DNA from: Frankiales bacterium
Lineage (GTDB): Bacteria; Actinomycetota; Actinomycetes; Mycobacteriales; SCTD01
Direction of reading: 5' to 3'
NCBI GenBank assembly: GCA_025465145.1
Contig: JAODNS010000211.1
Span: forward strand, 1 to 5,991
Length of the DNA: 5,991 nucleotides
The notes under the pieces were generated by a model. That model searched no databases. It was not told the DNA's origin and worked only from the letters and a program-made list of their open reading frames with translations. Below are positions 1-5,991 of the stretch, one piece after another. Every line of letters begins with the position of its first letter. The stretch's first letter is position 1. A program made the position numbers and the translations under genes.

Positions 1-149
1 TGCTCGACGTCGAGCACCAGCGGACCGGGCGGCGGCTGCACCTGGACGAGGTCGAGGTGCTCCTGCAGCTCGAGACCCGCGGTCGCGACCACAGCGACGA
101 CGTGGTCGGGCGGCTCGAGTCCGCGTCGTACCGGGTGACGCTCGGCTGA
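1..149 (+). CDS. ilvA: Threonine ammonia-lyase, C-terminal fragment (5' end outside window)
   Basis: Only the last 48 residues and the TGA stop at 147-149 are visible; the first complete codon starts at base 3. The translation opens LDVEHQRTGRR, continues LHLDEVEVLLQLETRGRDH and ends SYRVTLG. This pattern (H-x-R, then an acidic beta-strand, then ETRG-x-xH, then a final Y-x-V strand) resembles the ACT-like regulatory tail of the roughly 400-residue actinobacterial threonine dehydratases, PLP enzymes that deaminate threonine to 2-oxobutanoate for isoleucine synthesis. The catalytic domain lies upstream and cannot be checked, so the call rests on tail similarity from memory; another enzyme with an ACT-like tail is possible. 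The stop abuts the greA stop with no bases between, so no separate terminator fits here. Confidence 0.68.
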   Translation, partial: LDVEHQRTGRRLHLDEVEVLLQLETRGRDHSDDVVGRLESASYRVTLG

Positions 150-152
150 TCA
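147..152. other. Palindromic TGATCA holding the stops of two convergent genes
   Basis: Bases 147-149 (TGA) end the upstream + strand gene and bases 150-152 (TCA, read as TGA on the minus strand) end greA. The two coding regions meet with zero spacing and the junction is a perfect 6-base palindrome. There is no room for an intergenic terminator, so each transcript must end inside, or read through, the opposing gene. Confidence 0.9.
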
Positions 153-656
153 GGCCGGGAACGGCTCCACGGCCACCACGGTCACCTTGATGCTCCGCGG
201 CCCGAACGTCACCACGTCGCCGGCCTGGTGCCCGGCCAGCGCCTGCCCGATGGGGGACTCCGGCGAGTACACGTCCAGCACGTCGTCGCCGAGGGCGATC
301 TTGCCGCCGTCGCGGTTGGCGTTCTCGCGGCTGCCGAACAGGAACCGCTCCACGTCGCCGTCCCCGTAGTCGACGCTCACGAGCACGCCTTGGTCGATCG
401 CGCCGCTGGCCGCCGGCGGGGGGCCGCTGATCGCATCGCGCATGAGCTGCACCAGCTGGCGGCGGCGGGCGTCCATCTTCCCCTGCTCCTCGCGCGCGGC
501 GTGGTACCCGCCGTTCTCCTTGAGATCGCCCTCCTCGCGGGCGGCCTCGATCTTCGCGGCGATCTCGGTCCGCCCGGGTCCGCTGAGGTGGTCGAGCTCG
601 GCCTGGAGCCGGTCGTACGCCTCCTGCGTCAGCCACGTCTGCTGCGGGGTGCTCAT
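150..656 (-). CDS. greA: Transcription elongation factor GreA
   Basis: GreA binds the RNA polymerase secondary channel and stimulates cleavage of backtracked RNA, rescuing arrested elongation complexes in the cytoplasm. The 168-residue product has the two-domain family layout. Residues about 8-80 form the N-terminal coiled coil, with the tip-loop motif EEGDLKENGGYHAA at 41-54; acidic D44 and E47 fit the positions that coordinate the catalytic magnesium. Residues about 85-166 form the FKBP-like C-terminal domain, with FLFGSRE and YSPESPIGQALAG visible. E. coli GreA has 158 residues and mycobacterial GreA about 164, so this is full length. The ATG lies 9 bp past the DUF4307 stop and I see no good Shine-Dalgarno sequence (upstream reads TAGGCTCCCCGC), which suggests coupled translation. 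GreB is less likely given the WLTQEAYDRL start and the actinobacterial context. Confidence 0.97.
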   Translation of the reverse strand: MSTPQQTWLTQEAYDRLQAELDHLSGPGRTEIAAKIEAAREEGDLKENGGYHAAREEQGKMDARRRQLVQLMRDAISGPPPAASGAIDQGVLVSVDYGDGDVERFLFGSRENANRDGGKIALGDDVLDVYSPESPIGQALAGHQAGDVVTFGPRSIKVTVVAVEPFPA

Positions 657-665
657 GCGGGGAGC

Positions 666-1073
666 CTACGGCGCGGGGACGCTCCGGCAGGCCCGTACCT
701 CGACCGCGCTGGCCCGCTCCGTCGTCGTCAGGACGTGCTCGACCTGCAGCGCCTTGCCCGTGCCGGGACCGACCGGCACGACCGCCAGCCCCACCTGCTG
801 GCCCGCGCGGCCGCGCGCCTTGAGCTGGCACTCGCCGCGGGCGCCGCGAGCGAGGGAGACCTCCCACGACACCTTCACCGCCGAGGCCGACGAGACGGCG
901 TAGCCGCGCAGCTCGAACGGGACGGTGCCCGCGGTGCGCCGCTGGTACAGCTTTGTCGCGCCGAAGCTGACGACGAGGCCGACGACGAGCGCGGCGGCGA
1001 TGACGCCGATGCGGGACGACCGGCGCCCGTCGTCGTAGCGGCCGGCCGGCCGGCGGCGCTGGGGGGTGCTCAC
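666..1073 (-). CDS. DUF4307 family single-pass membrane protein
   Basis: Function is unknown. The 135-residue product starts with a basic, disordered N-terminus (STPQRRRPAGRYDDGRR), then one hydrophobic helix at about 21-39 (RIGVIAAALVVGLVVSFGA), then a beta-rich domain of about 95 residues, probably extracytoplasmic. That domain has two cysteines, C82 (in GECQLKA) and C129 (in VRACRS), spaced as I remember for this actinobacterial family; they could form a disulfide. The start is GTG at 1073-1071 because AGGAG (minus strand, 1082-1078) precedes it by 4 nt and the family's positively charged lead begins there. The reading frame stays open much further upstream (to 1577), but that part lies antisense to mca and is not protein-like. 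It is first in an apparent operon with greA, the same pairing as Rv1081c-Rv1080c in M. tuberculosis. Confidence 0.88.
   Translation of the reverse strand: MSTPQRRRPAGRYDDGRRSSRIGVIAAALVVGLVVSFGATKLYQRRTAGTVPFELRGYAVSSASAVKVSWEVSLARGARGECQLKARGRAGQQVGLAVVPVGPGTGKALQVEHVLTTTERASAVEVRACRSVPAP
1041..1054. repeat. 14-base self-complementary GCCGGC run in DUF4307 5' coding region
   Basis: GCCGGCCGGCCGGC reads the same on both strands and lies 17-33 nt inside the DUF4307 message. It encodes the R-P-A-G-R stretch, so it may simply reflect codon choice. In RNA it could pair within itself or between molecules close to the start codon. Confidence 0.45.
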
Positions 1074-1143
1074 GGGACTCCTGGGGCGGTGGACGGTGTT
1101 CGTACGAGATGATCGTCCCTTGTACCCGACCAGGAGGCCCGCG
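1074..1143. promoter_or_regulatory. Shared divergent upstream region, DUF4307-greA and mca operons
   Basis: These 70 bases separate the GTG of DUF4307 (minus) from the GTG of mca (plus), so promoters for both transcripts should lie in or near them. I see the mca ribosome site at 1132-1137, the DUF4307 ribosome site at 1078-1082 (minus), and a small CGTACG palindrome at 1101-1106. The stretch is visibly less GC-rich around 1099-1126. Neither strand has a clear TANNNT -10 paired with a TTGACA-like -35; TACGAG at 1103-1108 is the nearest mca -10 candidate and is weak. The promoter role is inferred from gene orientation. Confidence 0.5.
1132..1137 (+). promoter_or_regulatory. Strong ribosome binding site that fixes the mca start
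   Basis: AGGAGG ends 6 nt before the GTG at 1144. The frame is open back to 1066, but the translated extension (MLTGLLGRWTVFV...) is not family-like and would overlap DUF4307, so this site decides the start. Confidence 0.85.
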
Positions 1144-2025
1144 GTGGAGACCGACCAGCTCCGGCTGATGTGCGTGCACGCGCACCCGGACGACGAGTCC
1201 AGCAAGGGCGCCGCGACCATGGCCCGGTACGCCGCCGAGGGTGTGGACGTGCTCGTCGTGACGCTGACCGACGGCTCGCGCGGCTCGGTGCTCAACCCGG
1301 CGATGGACCGGCCGGAGGTCGTCGACAACATCACCGAGATCCGCGCCGCCGAGATGGAGAAGGCGCGCCACATCCTCGGCGTGCGGCAGGTCTTCATGGG
1401 CTGGGTCGACTCGGGGCTGCCGGAGGGCGACCCGCTGCCGCCGCTGCCCGAGGGCTGCTTCGCCGTCGGCGACCTCGAGGAGCAGACGCGCGAGCTCGTC
1501 GCCGTCGTGCGCCGCGAGCGGCCGCACGTGATGACGACGTACGACGAGAACGGTGGGTACCCGCATCCGGACCACATCCGCTGCCACCAGGTGGCGATGG
1601 CGGCTTTCGAGGCGGCTGGCGACCCGGACCGCTTCCCGGACGTGGGCGAGCCCTGGCAGCCGCTGAAGCTCTACTACAACCACACCTTCCACAAGGACCG
1701 GCTCGTTGCGCTGCACGAGGCGATGACCGGCCGCGGCATCGAGTCGCCGTACGGCGAGTGGCTCGAGAACTGGGTGGACAAGCCGGAGGACGCCGAGCGG
1801 CTGACGACGCGGGTGCCGTGCAGCGAGTACTTCCCGACGCGGGACCAGGCGCTGATCGCGCACGCGACTCAGGTCGACCCGACCGGCCGCTGGTTCACCT
1901 GCCCGATCGACCTGCAGCAGTCCGTCTGGCCGACCGAGGACTTCCAGCTCGCCCGGTCGCTCGTCGACACCGACCTGCCGGAGGACGACCTGTTCGCCGG
2001 CATCCGCACGAAGGTGGCCACATGA
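1144..2025 (+). CDS. mca: Mycothiol S-conjugate amidase Mca
   Basis: Mca is a cytoplasmic zinc amidase that cleaves mycothiol S-conjugates to a mercapturic acid, which is exported, and GlcN-Ins, which is recycled to mycothiol. The 293-residue product (M. tuberculosis Mca has 288) shows the PIG-L/LmbE deacetylase signature VHAHPDDESSKGAA at 11-24. H14 and D17 fit two zinc ligands and D16 the catalytic base; the third ligand is most likely H144 in HPDH (141-144), where H141 fits the active-site histidine. The related deacetylase MshB shares these ligands. Features that point to Mca are K21 right after the metal motif, LNPAMD at 50-55, and the C-terminal block VWPTEDFQLARS followed by LPEDDLFAGI. 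The GTG start is set by AGGAGG 6 nt upstream. The stop overlaps the next start by 4 bp (ATGA), so it heads a coupled three-gene operon. Confidence 0.96.
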   Translation: METDQLRLMCVHAHPDDESSKGAATMARYAAEGVDVLVVTLTDGSRGSVLNPAMDRPEVVDNITEIRAAEMEKARHILGVRQVFMGWVDSGLPEGDPLPPLPEGCFAVGDLEEQTRELVAVVRRERPHVMTTYDENGGYPHPDHIRCHQVAMAAFEAAGDPDRFPDVGEPWQPLKLYYNHTFHKDRLVALHEAMTGRGIESPYGEWLENWVDKPEDAERLTTRVPCSEYFPTRDQALIAHATQVDPTGRWFTCPIDLQQSVWPTEDFQLARSLVDTDLPEDDLFAGIRTKVAT

Positions 2026-2195
2026 GCCCGCTCGCCGCGACCGAGTCCAGCACGGCCGGACCGCTGGGCTTGCTGATCGTCGTGCTGATCGGCATCGCGA
2101 TGGTGCTGCTGATCCGCAACATGAACACTCGGTTGCGCCGCCTGCCGAAGTCGTTCGAGGAACCGGTGCAGGAGGAGGAGCGGCCCGAGCCGTGA
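2022..2195 (+). CDS. Small single-pass membrane protein (Rv1083-like position)
   Basis: Function is unknown. The 57-residue product has a short N-terminal part (MSPLAATESSTAG), one hydrophobic helix at about 14-31 (PLGLLIVVLIGIAMVLLI), then a basic juxtamembrane segment (RNMNTRLRRLPKSF) and an acidic tail (EEPVQEEERPEP). The charge distribution predicts the N-terminus outside and the tail in the cytoplasm. Its ATG overlaps the mca stop (ATGA, 2022-2025), and AAGGTGG at 2011-2017 gives a ribosome site 4 nt away. Its own TGA overlaps the GTG of the next gene. A small membrane protein directly after mca also occurs in mycobacteria (Rv1083, from memory), so it is probably real despite its size. 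A longer open frame reaching back to 1170 lies inside mca in another frame and is R/G/A-rich, so it is not the gene. A membrane anchor or partner for Mca is conceivable but unsupported. Confidence 0.87.
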   Translation: MSPLAATESSTAGPLGLLIVVLIGIAMVLLIRNMNTRLRRLPKSFEEPVQEEERPEP

Positions 2196-2788
2196 CCTGG
2201 CCGCTGTTCGACCTGCGGCTGCGCTCCGCAGGGCTCGAGCTGCGGGCAATGACAGAGGCGGACCTGCCGGCGCTGGCGCGGCTGCTGCCGGACGACGTCG
2301 ACCTCAACCCGTACCTGCCGATGCCGGGCCGCCGCTGGGCGCTGGCGCAGACGTACTGGCACGCACTCGGCACGTGGAGCGTCGACGACTGGCGGCTGCA
2401 GATGGTCGTCCTGCGCGATGGCGAGCTCGTCGGGTTCCAGGAGCTGGAGGGCAAGGACTTTGGCCGGCTGCGCACCGTGGACACGTCCTCGTGGCTCGGC
2501 ACCGCGGCGCGCGGGCAGGGCGTGGGCAAGGCGATGCGGGCGGCCGTGCTGCAGCTCGCGTTCGGGGACATGTCCGCGGTCGCGGCGGTGACGTCCGCGT
2601 GGCACGACAACGGCGCGTCGCTGGGGGTCTCGCGGGCGCTCGGGTACCGCGACAACGGGGTCGAGCTGGTGCGCCGCGACGACGGCGTCGACGGGATGGT
2701 GCACCTGCGGCTGCGCCGAGAGGACTGGGCCGGCGCCGACGTGCAGGTCGACGGCTTCGAGGGCTGCCGGCCGCTGCTCGGGTTCTAG
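2192..2788 (+). CDS. GNAT family N-acetyltransferase (RimJ/RimL-like)
   Basis: This is an acetyl-CoA-dependent acetyltransferase with unknown substrate, presumably cytoplasmic. The 198-residue product reads as one GNAT domain: LELRAMTEADLPAL at 15-28 (first strand and helix), LQMVVLRDGELVGFQEL at 69-85 (central strands), TSSWLGTAARGQGVGKAMRAA at 98-118 with the acetyl-CoA pyrophosphate loop RGQGVG (107-112), and WHDNGASLGVSRALGY at 137-152, whose asparagine (N140) and GY ending are typical of RimJ/RimL-like enzymes. It is single-domain, so it is not MshD, the two-domain acetyltransferase of mycothiol synthesis. The GTG start overlaps the preceding stop (GTGA, 2192-2195); GGAGGAGGAG at 2171-2180 is the likely ribosome site, rather far at 11 nt. 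Its stop shares a CTAG with arfB. The translated N-terminus (MTWPLFDLRL) looks normal. Confidence 0.93.
   Translation: MTWPLFDLRLRSAGLELRAMTEADLPALARLLPDDVDLNPYLPMPGRRWALAQTYWHALGTWSVDDWRLQMVVLRDGELVGFQELEGKDFGRLRTVDTSSWLGTAARGQGVGKAMRAAVLQLAFGDMSAVAAVTSAWHDNGASLGVSRALGYRDNGVELVRRDDGVDGMVHLRLRREDWAGADVQVDGFEGCRPLLGF
2785..2788. other. CTAG palindrome holding the stops of GNAT and arfB genes
   Basis: TAG at 2786-2788 ends the + strand GNAT gene, and the same bases read on the minus strand (2787-2785) give TAG for arfB. The two genes overlap tail to tail by 4 bp, so no terminator can separate them. CTAG is generally a rare tetranucleotide in bacterial genomes. Confidence 0.92.
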
Positions 2789-3210
2789 TCGCCCTGGACC
2801 CGCCGGCTCTTCTTCAGCTCCGAGCGCTGCCGCTTGCCCTCGAGTCGGCGCTCCTTGCTGCCCTTCGTGGGCTTCGTCGCCCGGCGCGGTGCGGGCGGTG
2901 GTGCGACGGCCTTGCCCAGCAGCTCGGCGAGCCGCTGCTCGGCCGCCTCGCGGTTCTGCAGCTGGCTGCGCCGCTCGCTCGCGGCGACGGTCAGGACGCC
3001 GTCGCTGAGTCGGTGGGCGAGCGCGGCGAGTGCTCGTACGCGCAGGTGCTCGGGCAGCGACGGTGACCGGGCGACGTCGAAGGACAGCTCAACCCGACTG
3101 TCGGTGGTGTTGACCGACTGCCCGCCCGGGCCGGAGGACCGGCTGAACCGCCAGGACAGCTCGACCTCGGGGATCGTCAGCCGCGGCGTGACCTGCAGCG
3201 GACCGGGCAT
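2785..3210 (-). CDS. arfB: Alternative ribosome-rescue factor ArfB (GGQ peptidyl-tRNA hydrolase)
   Basis: ArfB enters ribosomes stalled on mRNA lacking a stop codon and hydrolyses the peptidyl-tRNA, a backup to tmRNA trans-translation. The 141-residue product (E. coli ArfB is 140) has the release-factor catalytic core at about 10-100, with SSGPGGQSVNTTDSRVELSF starting at S25 and the GGQ triplet at 29-31. A flexible strongly basic tail follows (about 107-138, KPTKGSKERRLEGKRQRSELKKSRR split over 113-137), which in E. coli ArfB occupies the empty mRNA channel. The lack of a codon-recognition domain rules out RF1 and RF2. The start is ATG at 3210-3208, with GAGAG 9 nt upstream. An upstream ATG at 3218-3216 is out of frame. 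It is a lone minus-strand gene between two plus-strand units, convergent with the GNAT gene and divergent from DUF389. Confidence 0.94.
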   Translation of the reverse strand: MPGPLQVTPRLTIPEVELSWRFSRSSGPGGQSVNTTDSRVELSFDVARSPSLPEHLRVRALAALAHRLSDGVLTVAASERRSQLQNREAAEQRLAELLGKAVAPPPAPRRATKPTKGSKERRLEGKRQRSELKKSRRVQGD

Positions 3211-3240
3211 GCCGCCATGCTCTCAGCCGGGTCGAGGTCT

Positions 3241-3246
3241 TAGCGT
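3241..3246 (+). promoter_or_regulatory. Probable -10 element (TAGCGT) for a leaderless DUF389 transcript
   Basis: TAGCGT matches the actinobacterial TANNNT -10 consensus and ends 6 nt before the GTG at 3253, so transcription would begin at or next to the start codon. No Shine-Dalgarno sequence lies at a usable distance; the only purine stretch, GAGG at 3234-3237, is 15 nt away. I see no clear -35 near 3218-3224, which is common for such promoters. The whole divergent spacer to arfB is only 42 bp. Confidence 0.55.
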
Positions 3247-3252
3247 GCGCGC

Positions 3253-4194
3253 GTGATCCACCTCCGCGTCGTGGTGCCGGCCGACCTCGCTGAGCAGGCG
3301 GTCGCCTGCCTCGCCGGGTCGGCGGCGGTCAGCAGCGTCGTGCACCTGCGGGGTGCGGCGACCAAGCCGGCCGGCGACCTCGTGCTCTGCGACGTGGCAC
3401 GCGAGCAGGCCAGCGTGCTGCTCGAGCAGCTGACCGAGATGGGCATCAAGCGGGCCGGCTCCATCTCCGTCGAGGACGCGCCGACGGTCCTGTCCGACGC
3501 CGCCGACCGGGCGGAGGAGGCGGCGCCCGACATGGCGTTCGGCGACCAGGTCGTGTGGGAGGACGTCGAGGCGCGGACGTCCGAGGAGACGTCGCTGTCG
3601 GTGAACTTCGTGGAGTTCATGCTGATCGCGGGTCTGCTGGCGGCGGTCGGCATCCTGCTGGACTCACCGATCCTCATCGTCGGCGCGATGGTGGTGGGGC
3701 CCGAGTTCGGGCCGCTCGCCGCCCTGTGCGTGGCACTGGTGGAGCGGCGGGCCGCCCTGGCTCGCAGGTCCTTCGTCGCGCTGGCGGCCGGCTTCGCCGC
3801 CGTGCTGCCTGCCGTCTACATCGCGATCTCGGTGCTCAAGGCGATCGGGGTGGCGCCGGACCAGCTGCCCGAGCACCCGCTGACGCTGTTCATCAGCCGC
3901 CCGGACGTGTACTCCGTCCTCGTCGCCTACCTCGCCGGCACCGCCGGGATCCTGTCGCTGACGTCGGCCAAGTCGGGTGCGCTGGTCGGCGTCCTCATCT
4001 CCGTCACCACCATCCCGGCGGCGGCCAACATCGCGGTGGCGGGGGCCTACCGGGAGTGGGGCGAGGCGCGTGGGGCTGCGCTCCAGCTGTGCATCAACCT
4101 CGTAGCGATCGTGCTGGGCGGGCTGGCCCGGCTGTTCGTGCAGCGGCGCGTGTTCGAGCGGCGCAAGCGGCGGGCCGGCCTCCGGGGAGGATGA
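3253..4194 (+). CDS. DUF389 family integral membrane protein
   Basis: Function is unknown; there is no assigned transport substrate. The 313-residue product has a soluble N-terminal domain (1-about 75, starting MIHLRVVVPADLAEQ, probably a small alpha/beta fold), an acidic linker (about 76-115, DAADRAEEAAPD), then about six hydrophobic helices at 118-136, 138-163, 173-199, 219-237, 242-264 and 275-297, and a basic tail (QRRVFERRKRRAGLRGG) predicted to be cytoplasmic. The DUF389 signature is LLDSPILIVGAMVVGPEFGP at 135-154; the second block has GTAGILSLTSAKSGALVGV at 229-247. It matches my memory of actinobacterial DUF389 proteins, including the LHLRLIVPAD-type start. GTG at 3253 is the start: a -10-like TAGCGT lies just upstream and no ribosome site is visible, suggesting leaderless translation. 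The stop is 4 bp before the DUF255 gene, so the two are probably co-transcribed. Confidence 0.9.
   Translation: MIHLRVVVPADLAEQAVACLAGSAAVSSVVHLRGAATKPAGDLVLCDVAREQASVLLEQLTEMGIKRAGSISVEDAPTVLSDAADRAEEAAPDMAFGDQVVWEDVEARTSEETSLSVNFVEFMLIAGLLAAVGILLDSPILIVGAMVVGPEFGPLAALCVALVERRAALARRSFVALAAGFAAVLPAVYIAISVLKAIGVAPDQLPEHPLTLFISRPDVYSVLVAYLAGTAGILSLTSAKSGALVGVLISVTTIPAAANIAVAGAYREWGEARGAALQLCINLVAIVLGGLARLFVQRRVFERRKRRAGLRGG
4184..4190 (+). promoter_or_regulatory. Ribosome binding site for the DUF255 gene
   Basis: GGGGAGG lies inside the last DUF389 codons and ends 8 nt before the ATG at 4199. A nearer ATG at 4191 overlaps the DUF389 stop but is in another frame, so 4199 is the start; it gives the conserved MSNRLASSTSPYL opening. 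Confidence 0.8.
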
Positions 4195-4198
4195 CGGC

Positions 4199-5991
<1,793 letters not shown>

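Noticed and set aside
130..170. Rho-independent terminator between the ilvA-like gene and greA
   Set aside because: No stem-loop with a U tract on either strand near 147-152; only the 6-base palindrome formed by the paired stop codons.
228..1112. Plus-strand frames opposite greA and DUF4307 (228-1112 and 442-903)
   Set aside because: Low-complexity A/R/G translations antisense to two recognisable genes; no ribosome site or motif.
1074..1577. N-terminal extension of the DUF4307 frame opposite mca
   Set aside because: It is S/T/R-rich, shows no domain, lies entirely antisense to the mca start region, and a ribosome site with GTG at 1073 explains the real start.
1144..2025. MshB (GlcNAc-Ins deacetylase) as the identity of the mca gene
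   Set aside because: The zinc ligands are shared, but the lysine after the PDDESS motif, the LNPAMD segment and the VWPTEDF/LPEDDLFAGI C-terminus match Mca rather than MshB.
1170..2195. 341-codon plus-strand frame across mca and the small membrane protein
   Set aside because: The part inside mca is an out-of-frame R/G/A-rich shadow. Only the last 57 codons, from the ATG at 2022, form a sensible protein, and they are annotated separately.
1895..2704. Minus-strand frames opposite mca end, small protein and GNAT (1895-2704, 1869-2249)
   Set aside because: H/R/P/V-rich shadow translations; the plus strand has a coherent coupled operon here.
2785..3210. Peptide chain release factor 1 or 2 for the GGQ protein
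   Set aside because: At 141 residues it has only the catalytic GGQ domain and a basic tail, with no stop-codon recognition domain.

Overview
This is ordinary chromosomal sequence from a high-GC actinobacterium. The evidence is the very high GC content with G/C-ending codons, the GTG starts, a mycothiol S-conjugate amidase (mycothiol occurs only in Actinomycetota), and a gene order, greA - DUF4307 - mca - small membrane protein - ... - DUF255 thioredoxin protein, that matches the Rv1080c-Rv1084 block of Mycobacterium tuberculosis as I remember it. I cannot name the genus. I see no phage, plasmid, insertion-sequence, CRISPR or RNA-gene signature.

Layout. (1) Bases 1-149 (+) hold the 3' end of a gene that looks like threonine ammonia-lyase (ilvA). 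Its stop directly abuts the stop of the convergent greA. (2) Bases 150-1073 (-) hold a DUF4307 single-pass membrane protein followed 9 bp later by greA, apparently one two-gene transcript. (3) Bases 1144-2788 (+) hold mca, a 57-residue membrane protein and a GNAT acetyltransferase, each overlapping the next by 4 bp (ATGA, then GTGA), so very likely one translationally coupled operon. It diverges from DUF4307 across a 70 bp shared upstream region. (4) Bases 2785-3210 (-) hold arfB, a ribosome-rescue hydrolase with a GGQ motif, convergent to the GNAT gene with both stops in one CTAG. (5) Bases 3253-5991 (+) hold a six-helix DUF389 membrane protein, probably from a leaderless transcript, and 4 bp later a DUF255 (YyaL/Rv1084-type) thioredoxin-like protein that runs off the window after 597 codons. 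Nearly every base is coding; the only gaps over 10 bp are the two divergent spacers of 70 and 42 bp.

How the genes relate. Mca cleaves mycothiol conjugates in thiol-dependent detoxification, and the DUF255 protein carries a CxxC thioredoxin-like fold, so the conserved core of the block has a thiol/redox flavour. GreA and ArfB both deal with stalled machinery (RNA polymerase and ribosome), but they lie in separate transcripts and that link may be coincidence. The GNAT, arfB and DUF389 genes sit between the small membrane protein and the DUF255 gene, which I recall as adjacent in mycobacteria. That insertion, the palindromic shared stops and the leaderless DUF389 start are the points most worth a second look. 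I found no convincing previously undescribed multi-gene system.
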